From Xyrauchen texanus (Eukaryota; Chordata; Actinopteri; Cypriniformes; Catostomidae): a DNA stretch of 64,000 bases. Positions 45,505-56,870 of the stretch are shown here, piece after piece. The notes beneath the pieces were generated by a model, which made no database searches, was not told where the DNA came from, and worked only from the letters and a program-made list of their open reading frames with translations. The stretch is from the NCBI RefSeq assembly GCF_025860055.1, contig NC_068320.1, forward strand, positions 14,529,900 through 14,593,899, written 5' to 3'. A program made the position numbers and the translations under genes. The stretch's first letter is position 1; the number at the start of each line of letters is the position of its first letter.

Positions 45505-45618
45505 ATTCATTTAACATCTCCTGTGTCCCATATAAGAAAGTCATACAGATGTTTTATGACATGAGGGTGAGTGTATGGTGAGAGAATTAATATTTTTGGG
45601 TGAGCTTGCCCTTTAAAT
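45505..45618 (-). mobile_element. Foldback MITE right arm
   Basis: TTTAACATCTCCTGTGTCCC, GACATGAGGGTGAGTGTATG and TTTTTGGGTGAGCTTGCCCT, then TTAAA. It is inverted relative to 44305-44480, so together they may bound one 1.3-kb element or two truncated copies. Confidence 0.5.
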
Positions 45619-45779
45619 CCAGAGCCCTGACCACTAAAGAGAGTTTTAAGTCCTACTATATTCTACCTTTTAGTCCTCATATTCTTACTTGCCTCTTGTG
45701 AGACTAATGACAGAACTAGTGTTTGCAATATTTTTTGCACTAGAATTTTATTTATTTATTTAATTTTTTTTGTTAAATG

Positions 45780-46590
45780 TGCAGTTTGTAAGATTCAGAA
45801 ACCCTTGTTATTAATGACACCTGTGGTCATTAAGTGAACTGCAGCCAGCTACCTTTTTCTCATGCTCGCACACACACTCCATAGGGATGCGAGCGAGTGA
45901 GCATCTGCCAAAACAATGACGTAACGTACAAAGAGACTGAACCTGATTCACTGGCATCATACTGACAGATGAGGTAGCATAATTAAAATTACACAGTTAT
46001 GATTGTTTTACTACAAACTTTGAGACTAAACTAAAACTACTTATCAGCTAACATAGCATACTGATACACAGATACAGCTACATACTACCGAACTATACAA
46101 GACACATTACTGTTGCACTGTTGTATGTTTTGTATGTCATGTGTTGTACTACGAATAAGAAACCAGCGTATTTAATAGATTCAATAGATATTCAATAGAT
46201 ATATAATTTTTTTTTTGCTTACTCAGAATTTGTGTAGGAGTTGGTGTTGTGCTGCTCCATCTCTAATATAACATTACATAGTGTTTCAGTTTGTTGTTGC
46301 TGTTGAATAGCGTTAGAGAAGCTACTGTCTGAGGCAAGGCTCTTGGGAGCGTGCATTAACGTCACATCCTTTGGATTTTCCCGGCAAAAGCGACCCACTC
46401 CCTTTGCATGAAAATCAGTCTACAGGCTTTAATAGGCAACATAGGAAGTCTGGGATGGGCTCATTTTTTAAGTTGCTTTACAAGCCATTCACACTGGCAA
46501 AAAATAGTGTAGTGGTAGTAGTAAAAAACAATTCTGTTATTTTATTCATTATTTATTTCCACAACCAATGGCAGATGGGGTGAGTGTTCA
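45780..46590 (+). mobile_element. ~800-bp interspersed repeat, class unknown
   Basis: It contains GCAGTTTGTAAGATTCAGAA, GGATGCGAGCGAGTGAGCAT, CACATCCTTTGGATTTTCCC and ATCAGTCTACAGGCTTTAAT. I recall these as parts of one recurrent cyprinid repeat, in this order. No frame longer than 70 codons and no inverted ends were identified. Confidence 0.4.
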
Positions 46591-46591
46591 G

Positions 46592-47830
46592 GACAACATT
46601 CATTATTTTTTTCAATTCCAACCCAGCATGATTAAATTGGCCAGAATGTCCAGGGCAGACCTCGTATTGGTTCTTTTCTACACCTTTTTACTGCAAGTAC
46701 ATGCAGACAAGTGTGTGCTTGTGTAAGAAAGTATTTTTCTTTTGTAACATCTATAGTCACGTTCCATTGTATCAGTACCATCAAACAACATACATGTTTC
46801 CTCTTTGTTTTCCTGCCCCTATACTTCTCCATAGTAGTCTCAGTAAGGCCACACACTCCTCATATCTGTTCATCTTTATGAAACACAGATATCCGGATGA
46901 AAGCAAAAAGAGAAAGAAAAAAACACTTTTCCGTCTTCCACCTATCATTAGGCACAGCCATTAGAGAGCTGGGGAGATAACATCAGAGCTGCCATGTTGT
47001 GGTCAAAACACACATTAATTGAGCTGAAGTCTGCTTTGGTGCACTACATGAATGTGAATACTGAGAAAATAATGAGTCAAATATTCAAATATAGAGAGAT
47101 GTAGATGTAGAACAAAATCTTTTTTCCTCTTTTTATGTTTCTCTTTTTACATTTTTTGTTCAAAACCTTTTGACTACATTAGGTTTATTTGACAAGGTGA
47201 AAGCACAATCATTAAAGAAATAGTCCCATTAAAATACAAGTTAACCTCTATTGACAGCACCAGTGTCATTTAGTCAATTACCGAAGATAATCATTTCTGT
47301 AAAAGCAAACGATTTACCCCACAGACTTCAACTGTAAGTGCATAATTGTCAGCATATTTTATTTGTTTGTTTTTTATAAAGCAAAGTTGAAGTGTGTAAT
47401 TTTGTTTTGATATAAAAATATTGTCTGTATCCCAGCTTAATATGCTAAGACAACTATACATAAGTCATATGCATAGGTTGAGTCCTCCAAAAATGTTAAA
47501 CACTGTGACTCTGTGGCACTTTCAATACAATGCTCTGTTTGTTTGAGCATCCCACCAGCCCAACACAGCAACATTGGTGCTCCCTTCTGCCCTGTCTTCC
47601 TGCCCTGTCATTGCACGATACTGCCCTCTTTTGCCCCCTTTCCTCCATGAGTCAGAGCTAAGTTTGGATGTTGCTAAGTCCCACTTGGAAACTGAATGCC
47701 TCTCTTTGTCCCCGAGAGCAGGATGTCTCACATACTGTATGGCATTTGAAGGAGAGGGAAGCAAGCAGAGGGGGCAACTTTCAGTGTAGGGTTACGCTGT
47801 CTGGCAGCTGAGAAACACAGAAAAAGAGAG

Positions 47831-47835
<5 letters not shown>
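46592..47835. other. Non-coding, nothing recognised
   Basis: No supported gene or element. Confidence 0.5.
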
Positions 47836-47906
<71 letters not shown>

Positions 47907-47916
47907 TGTGTGTGTG
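47836..47916. repeat. (GT)n microsatellite
   Basis: A long GT run with a few GA interruptions at its right end. Confidence 0.97.
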
Positions 47917-48002
47917 AGTGAGTGATTCATGGAGTATGAAGAGTATGAAGAGAATATTATACATTAATTATTAACTCTACTAAAAAACAGCTTAAAGCCT
48001 AA

Positions 48003-48090
48003 GATGGTTTTCTGGTTTAGCTGGCCTCCTAGTCTGGTCAGGCTGGTCTGTTTGCAGAATTTAGATGGTCTCCCAGATTAACCAGAATCT
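48003..48090. repeat. Degenerate CTGGTNTNGCTGG minisatellite
   Basis: Successive imperfect copies of TGGTTTAGCTGGCC / TGGTCAGGCTGGTC / TGGTCTCCCAGATTAACCAG form a short tandem array of a type common in fish introns and intergenic DNA. Confidence 0.5.
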
Positions 48091-48091
48091 G

Positions 48092-49210
48092 TCATTAGTA
48101 GCAATGAAAAATTGTTGTGGGGGCAATGTCACCTGGCAGTGGAAACATGACATAATGCTTCTCTAACTATAGAGATGCCTGAGTGTCGTAAAGAGCAAAT
48201 GACACAACTGTGCTCAACATAAGCACTTGGGAGATTTGTATATCCAGCCTAGATGCCTTTCCTGCATTTTTCATAAACTTCCTCCCAAATGCAAATGTGC
48301 TGAAAAGTTGTAAACCAGACATCAAGGTACAAATCAGCCCTTAAGATAAGAGACAGGCATCCACCGGCTTACCATCTATAGAGCTGTTAAGCCTTAATGA
48401 CTTTACAGTGTATGGTTTATTCCGTCTGAGCCAATATAGCCACACACAGAACTTACCTTCCATTCTGTGGCCTTCATAAGGATCAGGGTCTGGTTACCGC
48501 AGTAATCCTTTCCAGGGAGGGGAGCAAGATGTTGATGGATAAGAGAGAAAAAACTGCAGTTTTAGGTCAAGTAAGAAATTAGAAAGAGTTGGCAGTGCCG
48601 ACTGTGATAATATCACTGCCGACGCAGCATTCTGGGAAGCGTGGTTTTCGTAAACGCACTTGGGTTGAAATGCCGACCACAAATGCCAGGGCAATAAATG
48701 CAGTATAATGGCTTTTTACAGTTTTAAAGTTTTAATTAACCTTTTAAAGTGTTGTGGGCAGGGCTGGATCATGGTTCCCAGTGACAGACTCCTTATCCTA
48801 TGTTCAAGGACAAGTGTGATCCTTTGGTAGGCTAACATTAGATGAATGAATATGGTAGCATACATAAATCTTGAGCATTCAAACGTGTAGTTGTGCTCTA
48901 AAATGTTGAATATTCAAGTAGTATTTAAATGAAGAATTATGCGGCATGTTCTGCAACATCCCTGAGGGTCTTTTGTAGCATTTGTTTTGGAACCAGGTGA
49001 ATTTTTGCCCTTAGTTCAGTTCGTTAATCACAGTCGCACTCGGATCTGTACCAAAAATGACTGGTCTGATTTCAAATGAATTCGGGAACGTTTTGCATGT
49101 GGTGAGAATGCAATCTGCCTCAGCGGACAAGAAAACCAACTAGTATCCCTATGATGACCATAAGCATACCTGATGGATCTTTGGAGAAAAATCCATTAAA
49201 CACAGAAAAT
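48092..49210. other. Non-coding, nothing recognised
   Basis: No supported gene or element. Confidence 0.5.
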
Positions 49211-49211
49211 T

Positions 49212-49480
49212 AATGCTGTTAGTCGATTAAAATTTTTAAGCGCGATTAATCGCATCATTTTTCAGTTTCGTAATCGCAGATTTTGAAAGTGCTGAAATGT
49301 GACTACTGTATATTAACTTCTTTTCCTATGAAAATTGACTTATTTCCTTCTTAGAAAGAAAACAAAACAATATTTAACAGTAATGCTTTATTAACATTTT
49401 ATAAACAAAGCCTTCCACAGTATAAAGATAGAAATGCAATTCAAGTAACATTAAGTGAGAGGTTGACTAATTTAAAAACT
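49212..49480. mobile_element. hAT-like terminus fragment (AAGCGCGATTAATCGCATCA)
   Basis: GTTAGTCGATTAAAATTTTTAAGC followed by GCGATTAATCGCATC and AATCGCAGATTTTGAAAGTG resembles the sub-terminal region of the hAT-like element at 35755, though from a different subfamily. No opposite end was found. Confidence 0.45.
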
Positions 49481-49481
49481 T

Positions 49482-50098
49482 GCATATTCATTGCATGAGC
49501 ATAAAGTTTTTTTTAAATCTCATCCTCCACAGACTGTGGCTATCCACTTTGCTACTGCAATCGTGAAGCCGCATTCAGGATCCGCGTTAAGGCTTTAATC
49601 AGTCTTTAATTGAATTGATTAATTTTGATATCAAACCATAGCACAGCTCAAATAAAGATCATCATTCTAGGTCATTCATTATATAAATTTAATTCTCCAA
49701 AGAAATGTATATATACCTGCATTTTAACTGCACATGTAATAGAATTAGTCAAGAAGGTCCAACTTGACTAAATGAGACACTGATCATACTAATGGTGAAA
49801 TCATACCAAACAACTATTTGCAACAAAGCAACATAAATAATACTGCAAAACAATTTAAAATTCTATAAATTCTTAATTACAACTATTAAATGCCCCATAA
49901 CTCCCCTTTGACCAAAGAAGCATAATTGAATAATTAAAGTGCAAAACATTGTGGGTATTCCCCATAGCCTCAATTATTTTACAAAAAATCTTTAGTTATT
50001 AACACTTATAATCTATGGACTTTTAAGATAAATAAGTTCAATGAACTTAAATATTTGAGTTATGAGCCCAAAACCTGACATTTCAAATAAAACTTAAT
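49482..50098. other. Non-coding, nothing recognised
   Basis: No supported gene or element. Confidence 0.5.
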
Positions 50099-50099
50099 T

Positions 50100-50300
50100 A
50101 AAAGTGCTGTAAGCGATATTGGCTGTTCTTGAATATCTCCAAGCTGAGCCGTTGGATTAGCCATGCCCCATTTTTCCAAAACCCCACACTCCAAAGATAC
50201 CAAATTAGCTTTATTGAGACAGACACGAGCAGTAATGGTTGTCAAAAACAACAGCATCAATGCAGCACCCTCAACTAACAACTGTTATGAGCAGCATAAA
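50100..50300 (+). mobile_element. Interspersed repeat (GCTGTAAGCGATATTGGCTG)
   Basis: GTGCTGTAAGCGATATTGGC, CCAAGCTGAGCCGTTGGATT and CAAAGATACCAAATTAGCTT are parts of what I recall as a frequent cyprinid repeat. Overlapping frames here are not genes. Confidence 0.35.
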
Positions 50301-50301
50301 A

Positions 50302-50905
50302 ATGGCAGTGAGAGCCTCAATAATTCGCTGCAAATACAATACTATGAGAATGCACAAAATAATTGACAGGCACATATTTGTTTGCTGTTTACTGAGTCTA
50401 GAGCTGTCACAGAGACCGTGTGATATCTCATGACACTTATTTCATTAATATCTTTCATGGAGTAGTACATTTGTTGCATACCTTTCCATGAAAACATTGC
50501 TTACTATAGGGTTTACAGTGCAGTGTAAATGCTGGTTTATACATTAACGGTAAATGGCATTAATCGTGACTAAGAAAAGATAATACTTTAATTTTACAAT
50601 TAAAGTTTTTTACAATTATACACCTCATATCCGTCGGAATGCACATTCTGCACCATGCAGTGATGTTTGATGCATCAACTGGTATCGCCCACCTCTATGC
50701 CACTACAAGCTAAATCCCAAAACAGCGACAAATGAGGGGACAGTTTGCTCACATGTGACTGTTTTCAAATGATGCCTTGTGAAAATGAACTGAACAAAGG
50801 AGAAAATGCAACATATTAAAAATGTTGGATTCCAAAATACCTCATTGAAACAAATTAAACAAACTACAGCTCTGAAATTACTTTTGTGATCAGTTTGCAT
50901 TGTAT
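50302..50905. other. Non-coding, nothing recognised
   Basis: No supported gene or element. Confidence 0.5.
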
Positions 50906-50907
50906 AT

Positions 50908-51010
50908 GATAGGGCTGCAACTAACAATTTTATTTGATAATCGACTAATCTAACGATTATTAGAACGATTTTTCGTTGATTATTGCAACAATTAATCATT
51001 AGCTCTTAAC
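50908..51010. mobile_element. hAT-like terminus (GATAGGGCTGCAACTAACAA)
   Basis: TAGGGCTGCAACTAACAATT followed by a palindromic AATCGACTAATCTAACGATT segment is the kind of end seen on widespread fish hAT-type non-autonomous elements. The other end was not located. Confidence 0.45.
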
Positions 51011-51011
51011 T

Positions 51012-52699
51012 GACTATTCAGCTTGTGCCTCGACTTAAAGGTTGTATTAAATGTGCTTACTAACAATAAAGAGGACAAAATCATCTTTTAAAAATACCTC
51101 TAAATGAAAAAAAATATTGTAATCAAGATTTTTTTCCATTGTTTTACACATATTCTCTAAAAGCAAGTCTAAATATCTTATAAGTTGCTTCTCAGGTAAA
51201 TGTATCTTGTTTTAAGTAGGCTGTTTTTAGATATTTTAAAATATTTCAATATCAAATATTGTATTCAACATTCTCCAATGACAATTTTTTCTTCTGCAGT
51301 ATAGCTACTAATGTAAATTCATGTTGTTTTTAAGGAGTTTTAGATATTAATTTTGGAAAACAAGCCAAAAAAGACTGATCAAAAACATCATTGCAGTGTA
51401 TAAAGTGCTAAGACTACACTCTCTCATCTTTATTTTCACTACAATCCATCTTTAACTTCTAAATAGAGCTGAATATCGCCGATTTACAAAGTATTAATAA
51501 GATACATTTCTCAACTTTTTATTCTCTTATTCTCTTTCTACATATCTTTGTCATTTGTATCAGTAGGAGACTGACGAGTACACCTGGGCTCCCTGTTGTT
51601 TGTAAGATGTCCCTGTGAGAGAGAAACACAGTGTCCACTCTGCCTCGCTAAAGGCCGAATCATAGGCTACTTCACACAAGTGTAAATGCAGACACGATCG
51701 CTGGGCCAACACATGGTCCCATTGTACATTTATTATGTGCACACTTGCATTGCTCTGGACTGGGGACAAAAAGTTGTATACATTTTTTGGAAAGATTCAA
51801 CTCATATTGCTGCCCGAGTGCACCATGACAGTTTTTGATTGAAAGAAGGATATCCGCTCTAGCGCCCCTTGCGGCAACACTGAGAATGCAGCACGTACTT
51901 GCTTTGGGTTATTAATTGAGCGCTGACGTATTTCACAATACAACGACATGTGAAATCAAGCTTTATTAGCAAGGTGTGTCTGCGTTCACGTACTTGCGTA
52001 GTGTATGTTTGGGCCTTAAGTGTTTGTTAGGAGTCAGAGGCACCATCCACGCTGCTGTGCCCACAGACGGTCTCACTACAGGAACAACATACTGTTTGAT
52101 CTCCAATGGTGAGAATGGGAAGAGAAAAAGGAGGTTTTTCGATCTTTCTCATGAGGAAGAGAAACAAAAGCCACACCGTCTAACCTACAAGGCTCTGTGG
52201 TTAACAAGCCTCATCATCATCTTGACTAAGACTACATTGTCATGGAAACATGAATTTTCTTGTGTCTACAATGCATATTGCACTTACTCATGGTCTTATG
52301 ATTAATTGCCTAAAAAACTTTAACATTAATAAATCAGAAGACATCCCTACACACCTACAGTGGCCTTAAAAGTATTTTCGGTAAAAGATAACAAAGCATC
52401 CAACCAAATGGCATCTGCAAGCAAATAATGCTAGATATTTTCTCTGAACTAACTTCACTTTTCTGGGCCACTAGTGAAATTACTTTGGATGTATGAAATC
52501 AGTTCCTCTCAAGTTAACACAGGTGTCCTAGCAGAGTATATAGAGATATGTTAATGTTACAGTAGAAAGTTTGATGGCCAAGAATCTGCACACAACATTC
52601 CCTTCTTTTCCACTCCTTGACCTTCATTCTAATCTGTTATAATCTTCAGAATGATCTATTATGGACGTTTAATTATGTATAGTAGTCAAGCAGTTTTCA
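51012..52699. other. 1.7 kb non-coding stretch
   Basis: No convincing gene. A 109-codon plus-strand frame at 51976-52305 is the longest, but it lacks recognisable domains and a promoter context. A TACAGTGGCCTTAAAAGTAT Tc1-like terminus lies at 52359. Confidence 0.4.
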
Positions 52700-52716
52700 A
52701 TAAACCTTTTATCTGG

Positions 52717-53094
52717 GGGGGGCCTGGGTAGCTCCAGTCACTATGATGAGTGACTCCAGCCAGGTCTCCTAAGCAACCAAGTTGGCCCGGTTGCTAGGGA
52801 GGGTAGAGTCACATGGGGTAACCTCCTCGTTGTCACTATAATGTGGTTCTTGCTCTTTGAGGGGCACATGGTGTGTTGTGTGTGGATGCCGCGTAGAATA
52901 GTGTGGGCCTCCACAAGCCCTATGTCTCCATGGTAATGCGCCGAACAAGCAACGTGATAATATGCACGGACTGACGGTCTCAGATGCAGAGGCAACTGAG
53001 ATTCATCCTCCGCCACCCGGATTGATTGACTACACCACGACGAGGACTTAGAGCGCATTGGGAATTGGGCATTCCAAATTGGGGAGAAAAATAA
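52717..53094 (+). mobile_element. tRNA-derived SINE lacking its B box, with 17-bp target duplication
   Basis: The body (GAGTGACTCCAGCCAGGTCT ... GGCATTCCAAATTGGGGAGA) is the same family as 38966-39262. The head keeps CCTGGGTAGCTC but then skips about 50 bases, including the B box, to reach the body. The element is flanked by AATAAACCTTTTATCTG on both sides (52700-52716 and 53095-53111). Confidence 0.85.
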
Positions 53095-53111
53095 AATAAA
53101 CCTTTTATCTG

Positions 53112-53620
53112 AATTATATTTTGTAACATTCTCTCAGATATTCTCTATGTCTCTCCTCTGTCGGCCTCATTCTCTGTATCCGACACACAACATTAACCTG
53201 GTTTGCTTGCAGCTTAGTATAAGTAGGTCAAACGTGAGGTCATGTAATGTTGCATTTTGCTTTCAAGTCATGCACTGCTGTTCATTGGGATAAAAGCACG
53301 ACAGCTTTTGTTGCTTGTCAAGAGACTGAATTTTATTTTGAATGAATTAAATTAAATGTGATTCCTTTATTTGTGCTGGAAGGTTGCACATGCTCTCATT
53401 TGCCCTTGTGTGTGTCATTGACTTGGCCTTTAAGGTCTTTTTCTGGCTGGAGAACAAACTTTATGTGTCCAAAGACACATAATGAACTGCCTATTCCTAG
53501 ATAGATAGATTGATTGATAGATTGATTGATTGATTTTAAATACACACATCGGCCTCCAAATTTAAGTTTGGGATATGACTGTTTGTAATTTGTGTTGTAG
53601 AACAAAACAGCCAAGTATTT
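53112..53620. other. Non-coding with short GATTGATT array
   Basis: No gene. An imperfect GATA/GATT tetranucleotide array lies at about 53500-53535. Confidence 0.55.
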
Positions 53621-53621
53621 T

Positions 53622-53720
53622 CAAGTAACGTTTACCACAGGCCTTATTCTATCAAATCCAAAACTGGCAGTATAAAAAAAAGCATTGGAAAATCCCAAGG
53701 GAACTCATAGCTCAAAAATG
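53622..53720 (+). repeat. Interspersed repeat, third copy
   Basis: TCAAGTAACGTTTACCACAG and CCTTATTCTATCAAATCC match the block at 1958-2050. It ends with AATCCCAAGGGAACTCATAG, corresponding to GAGGGAATCCATGGCG there. Confidence 0.55.
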
Positions 53721-53761
53721 CCAATTCTCTTCTGTGTTTTTGGACAACAACCTGAGCATCT

Positions 53762-53850
53762 CTATTGTGTTACGCATAAGAATGAAAGTTATATGGGTTT
53801 GGAATGACATGAGGGTAAAAATAATTTCACCTGAATATTTATTTCCCCCA
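53762..53850 (-). mobile_element. Foldback MITE right-arm fragment
   Basis: AAGAATGAAAGTTATATGGG and TTTGGAATGACATGAGGGTA are the right-arm signature of the TTCACCC family. Confidence 0.5.
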
Positions 53851-54189
53851 GTATAGTGTATGCTATATATTTGTTGTGCTCAATAGAGTAGTGACTGTGA
53901 TCGTAACTACCATTTTCAAATATATTGTATTTTTCACACAAAGAATGCTATTTGTGAGTGGCTACTGAAGTTACTGCCTATGAAGATTGTCTCAAACCAG
54001 TCACCTAGAAGTTTTCATTTTGGTTACATACTGTCTGTGTGAATACATTCTCTCAGATGTTTTTTTGACATAGCTGCTGTCTAATAATAGAGAAATGGTC
54101 AGCAGAGTCAGTTTTGTGACGTTGTCATTTGTGTGGCTATAGATCTTTTTCAAAATTCCTCTTAAAAGACATTTCACTTGTAATTTTCT

Positions 54190-54193
<4 letters not shown>

Positions 54194-54287
<94 letters not shown>

Positions 54288-54296
54288 TGAGTGAGA
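54194..54296. repeat. (GT)n microsatellite, ~47 units
   Basis: A GT run from 54194 to about 54286 followed by GTGAGTGAGTGAG. Confidence 0.97.
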
Positions 54297-54441
54297 AAGT
54301 ACCCACATTTGCGTAGTCTTGCTTTTGTTGCATGTACGCAATGAATGAGTTAGTGAATCGGAGACGTTACCAGTCATTATGTATGAACACCGGCATTGTT
54401 CAAGCTGCCCTCTGAAATAATACCACCAGCATTCTCTAATA

Positions 54442-54695
54442 CAGGTGAAACTCGAAAAATTAGAATATCGTGCAAAAGTTCATTAATTTCAGTAATTCAA
54501 CTTAAAAGATAGATTCTGAATTTGGGGTTTTCATAAGCTGTAAGCCATAATCATCAAAATGATATCAAATAAAGGCTTGAAATATCTTACTTTGCTTGTA
54601 ATGAGTCTATATAATATAATAGTTTCACCTTTTAAGTTGAATTACTGAAATTAATGAACTTTTGCACGATATTCTAATTTTTCGAGTTTCACCTG
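54442..54695. mobile_element. 254-bp Tc1/mariner MITE with 67-bp perfect inverted ends
   Basis: The element starts CAGGTGAAACTCGAAAAATT and ends with the inverse, and TA flanks both sides (54440-54441 and 54696-54697). The outer 67 bases of the two ends are identical in inverted orientation. There is no coding sequence, and the interior is about 120 bases. TA target and size fit a miniature Tc1/mariner element mobilised in trans. Confidence 0.85.
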
Positions 54696-54723
54696 TAAGT
54701 GCTTTCTGAAATGCATAGACAAT

Positions 54724-54792
54724 TTCTCTCTCTCTCTCTCTCTCTCTCTCACTCACTCACTCACTCACTCACTCACTCACACACACACATAC
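54724..54792. repeat. (TC)n(CACT)n(CA)n compound microsatellite
   Basis: CT repeats pass into CACT units and then a short CA run. Confidence 0.95.
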
Positions 54793-54841
54793 TCTCACAC
54801 TCTAGACATAATGATTTGTATCCTGTACGAACTATAGATTT

Positions 54842-54915
54842 TATCCCCTAACCCTTAACCCTACCCCTAAGCCTCACCCTCACAAAAAACGTTCTGCATT
54901 TTTACATTTTCAAAA
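54842..54915. repeat. Degenerate CCCTAA-rich stretch at the DIRS insertion site
   Basis: CCCCTAACCCTTAACCCTAC followed by CCCTAAGCCTCACCCTCAC resembles decayed telomere-like hexamers. It is more likely part of a dispersed cyprinid repeat that continues as CTGCATTTTTACATTTTCAA up to the DIRS boundary. Confidence 0.45.
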
Positions 54916-54918
54916 AAC

Positions 54919-55126
54919 GTCTCGGGTTATGACTATAACCCTTGTTCCCTGAGAAGGGAACGAGACACTGCGTCGTTGAAAACGACTCTTGGGGAACGCT
55001 CCTTAGCGTCGCCTCTGAAGTATGAATGAAACTATTCCAATCTTGATTGGTGTTAGCGCCATGACGTAACATGTGACGGCATAACCGATGCATAAAAGTG
55101 ACGCCGCACACATACACATTAGCCTA
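54919..55126 (+). repeat. DIRS left inverted terminal repeat
   Basis: CTGCGTCGTTGAAAACGACT, then GGGGAACGCTCCTTAGCGTC, TGAAACTATTCCAATCTTGA and GATGCATAAAAGTGACGCCG are repeated in inverted order at 59985-60165 with few differences. The outermost ~35 bases (GTCTCGGGTTATGACTATAA) are unique to this end, apart from their complement in the internal region. Confidence 0.9.
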
Positions 55127-55170
55127 GCGATGAAGCAAGCCGCCTCAGGCCTTGAGGGGCGTGGCAGGAC

Positions 55171-55279
55171 GACGCAGTGTCTCGCTCCTCTCAGGGAACA
55201 AGGGTTATAGTCATAACCCGAGACGCTCCTTCCGAGGGAACTGCGACTGCGCCGCTGAAAACCACTCTTTGGGGAACGA
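55171..55279 (+). repeat. DIRS internal complementary region
   Basis: Its first half (55171-55224, ending GGGTTATAGTCATAACCCGA) is the reverse complement of the left end at 54919-54975. Its second half (55225-55279, CTCCTTCCGAGGGAACTGCG onward) is the reverse complement of the right end at about 60125-60182. It is thus complementary to the right end joined to the left end, the proposed template for completing the circular replication intermediate of DIRS elements. Confidence 0.9.
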
Positions 55280-55315
55280 ATGCCCACTAGGCCACGCACC
55301 TAAAAAAGGCCTGCC

Positions 55316-56335
55316 CTAGGGTGAAACTGAACTCAGGCACTCAGCTAGGACGAGAGCACACGCAGCGCCAGGCGCACTAGGGAGGTGCAGACTGTAAAAC
55401 CTGATGAAAGTGTGCGGGGTAGCCCAACCGGCTGCCTCACAGATCTCCTGGAGGGGTACTCCCGATAAGAGAGCCCTAGAGGACGCCATGCCTCTAGTTG
55501 AATGAGCCCTCACGGCCAAAGGTGAAGGCAAATTATGCACCTTGTAGGTCGAGATAATAGCCTGAACAATCCAATTACTAATGGTTTGTTTCGAGGCAGG
55601 AGCCCCTTCTTAGGTGACCCAAAACACACTAACAGTTGGTCCGACCTCCTCCAAGAAGAGGACCTCTCGAGGTAACGCCAAAGCTCTGACAGGGCAGAGC
55701 AAATGGAGCCTCTCTCTTCTGCCGACACATGAGGTGGAGGATGAAAAGCCTGCAGGATCAGAGACCGTGCCGTGTTAGACGGCACCTTAGGCACATAGCC
55801 AGGTCTCGGTGTAAAATGGCTTTAACTCCGCCAGGGGCAAACTCCAAGCAAGCTGGCGCCACTGCCAGGGCTTGAAGATCACCCACCCTCTTTAGAGAGG
55901 TAATAGCTAAGAGAAAAGCCATCTTGAACGCCAGGTCCTTGGGCTAAGCCGACTGAAGGGGTTCGAAGGGGCCAGGGATAACCCTTCGAGAACCACCGCC
56001 AGGTCCCAGGCAGGAACCCTGGACCTGGTTGTCGGTCTCATCCTCCATGTACCACGGAGAAAACGAATGACCAGCTGGTGCCTCCCCAGAGGCCCATCAC
56101 TCAGTGGTGCATGGAACGCTAAATGGCAGCCACGCACACCTTGAGTGTGGAAGGGAGAGACCAGCAGAGAAACGATCTTGAAGAAACTCCAGAACTGAAG
56201 CCACCGGGCAGTTAACTGGATCTACTTCATGTTCTCTACACCAAGTGGAGAACACATTCCACTTGAGGCCATATAATCTCCTAGTAGACGGAGCCCTAGA
56301 GCTAAGTATGGTTTCAACCACCCCCGCTGATAGAC
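55316..56335 (-). pseudogene. DIRS tyrosine recombinase (frameshifted)
   Basis: From about 56321 the minus strand gives an N-terminal SAM-like core-binding region (SSRAPSTRRLYGLKWNVFST, VASVLEFLQDRFSAGLS). It then gives DGPLGRHQLVIRFLRGTWRM and the catalytic domain with SLKRVGDLQAL (first Arg, codon at 55887-55889). The next motif is AHSTRGMASS (H-x-x-R, His codon at 55502-55504) and then EAAGWATPHTFIRFYSL (Tyr codon at 55394-55396). All the R...HxxR...W...Y positions are kept. Frame changes near 56170, 55950, 55805 and 55610 break the protein. In active elements it integrates the circular DNA copy. Confidence 0.88.
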
Positions 56336-56339
56336 CAGC

Positions 56340-56870
56340 ATTTAGGTACTGAACCCCTCAGGGGCCAGACCCACAGTTTCCACAGCTCTGGACCGAGGGT
56401 GGAAGACTGTGCCCCCCGCCTGAGACAACAGATCCCTCCTCAGAGGAATCTGCCATGGCTGAGCTATCAGGAGTGAAATTATGTCTGAGAACCATACTGG
56501 CCGGCCACATGGGGCAACCAGAAGTAGACTGATGCCCTCTTGGCGGACCCTTTCCAGGACTCCCCGGAGCAGAGCGATCGGGGAAATGCGCACAGGCTAA
56601 GCCTCGCCAAGCCTGTACCATGGCGCCCAACCCCAGTGGGGCTGGATGTGAGAGGGAGAACCAAAGTGGACAGTGGGACGCTCTCGAGACGCTAACAGAT
56701 CCACTTCTGATGGTCCAAATTTGTCCCATATCAACTTCACCACCTCTGGATGAAGTCTCCATTCCCCGGCCTCAGCCCCTGCCTCGACAGGATGTCTGCT
56801 CCTGATTCTGAACCCCGGAATATACATTGCTCTGATAGACAGTATTTTCCCTTGGGACCAAAGAATTATC
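56340..56870 (-). pseudogene. DIRS methyltransferase-like domain
   Basis: The minus strand reads GEWRLHPEVVKLIWDKFGPS, EVDLLASRE, then in other frames SPIALLRGVLERVRQEGISL, LLVAPCGRPVWF and IPLRRDLLSQAGGTVFHPR. This order (W-x-L-x-P-x-V...VDL-AS-R...LL-VL-R-R...L-LVAP...P-R-DLLSQ) is what I recall following RNase H in vertebrate DIRS elements. It is described as a DAM-type methyltransferase-like region, with role in the life cycle unknown. Two or more frame changes are present. Confidence 0.65.

Noticed and set aside
51976..52305. 109-codon plus-strand frame as a host exon
   Set aside because: No recognised domain, no promoter context, and ordinary codon content for non-coding DNA; kept out for lack of support.
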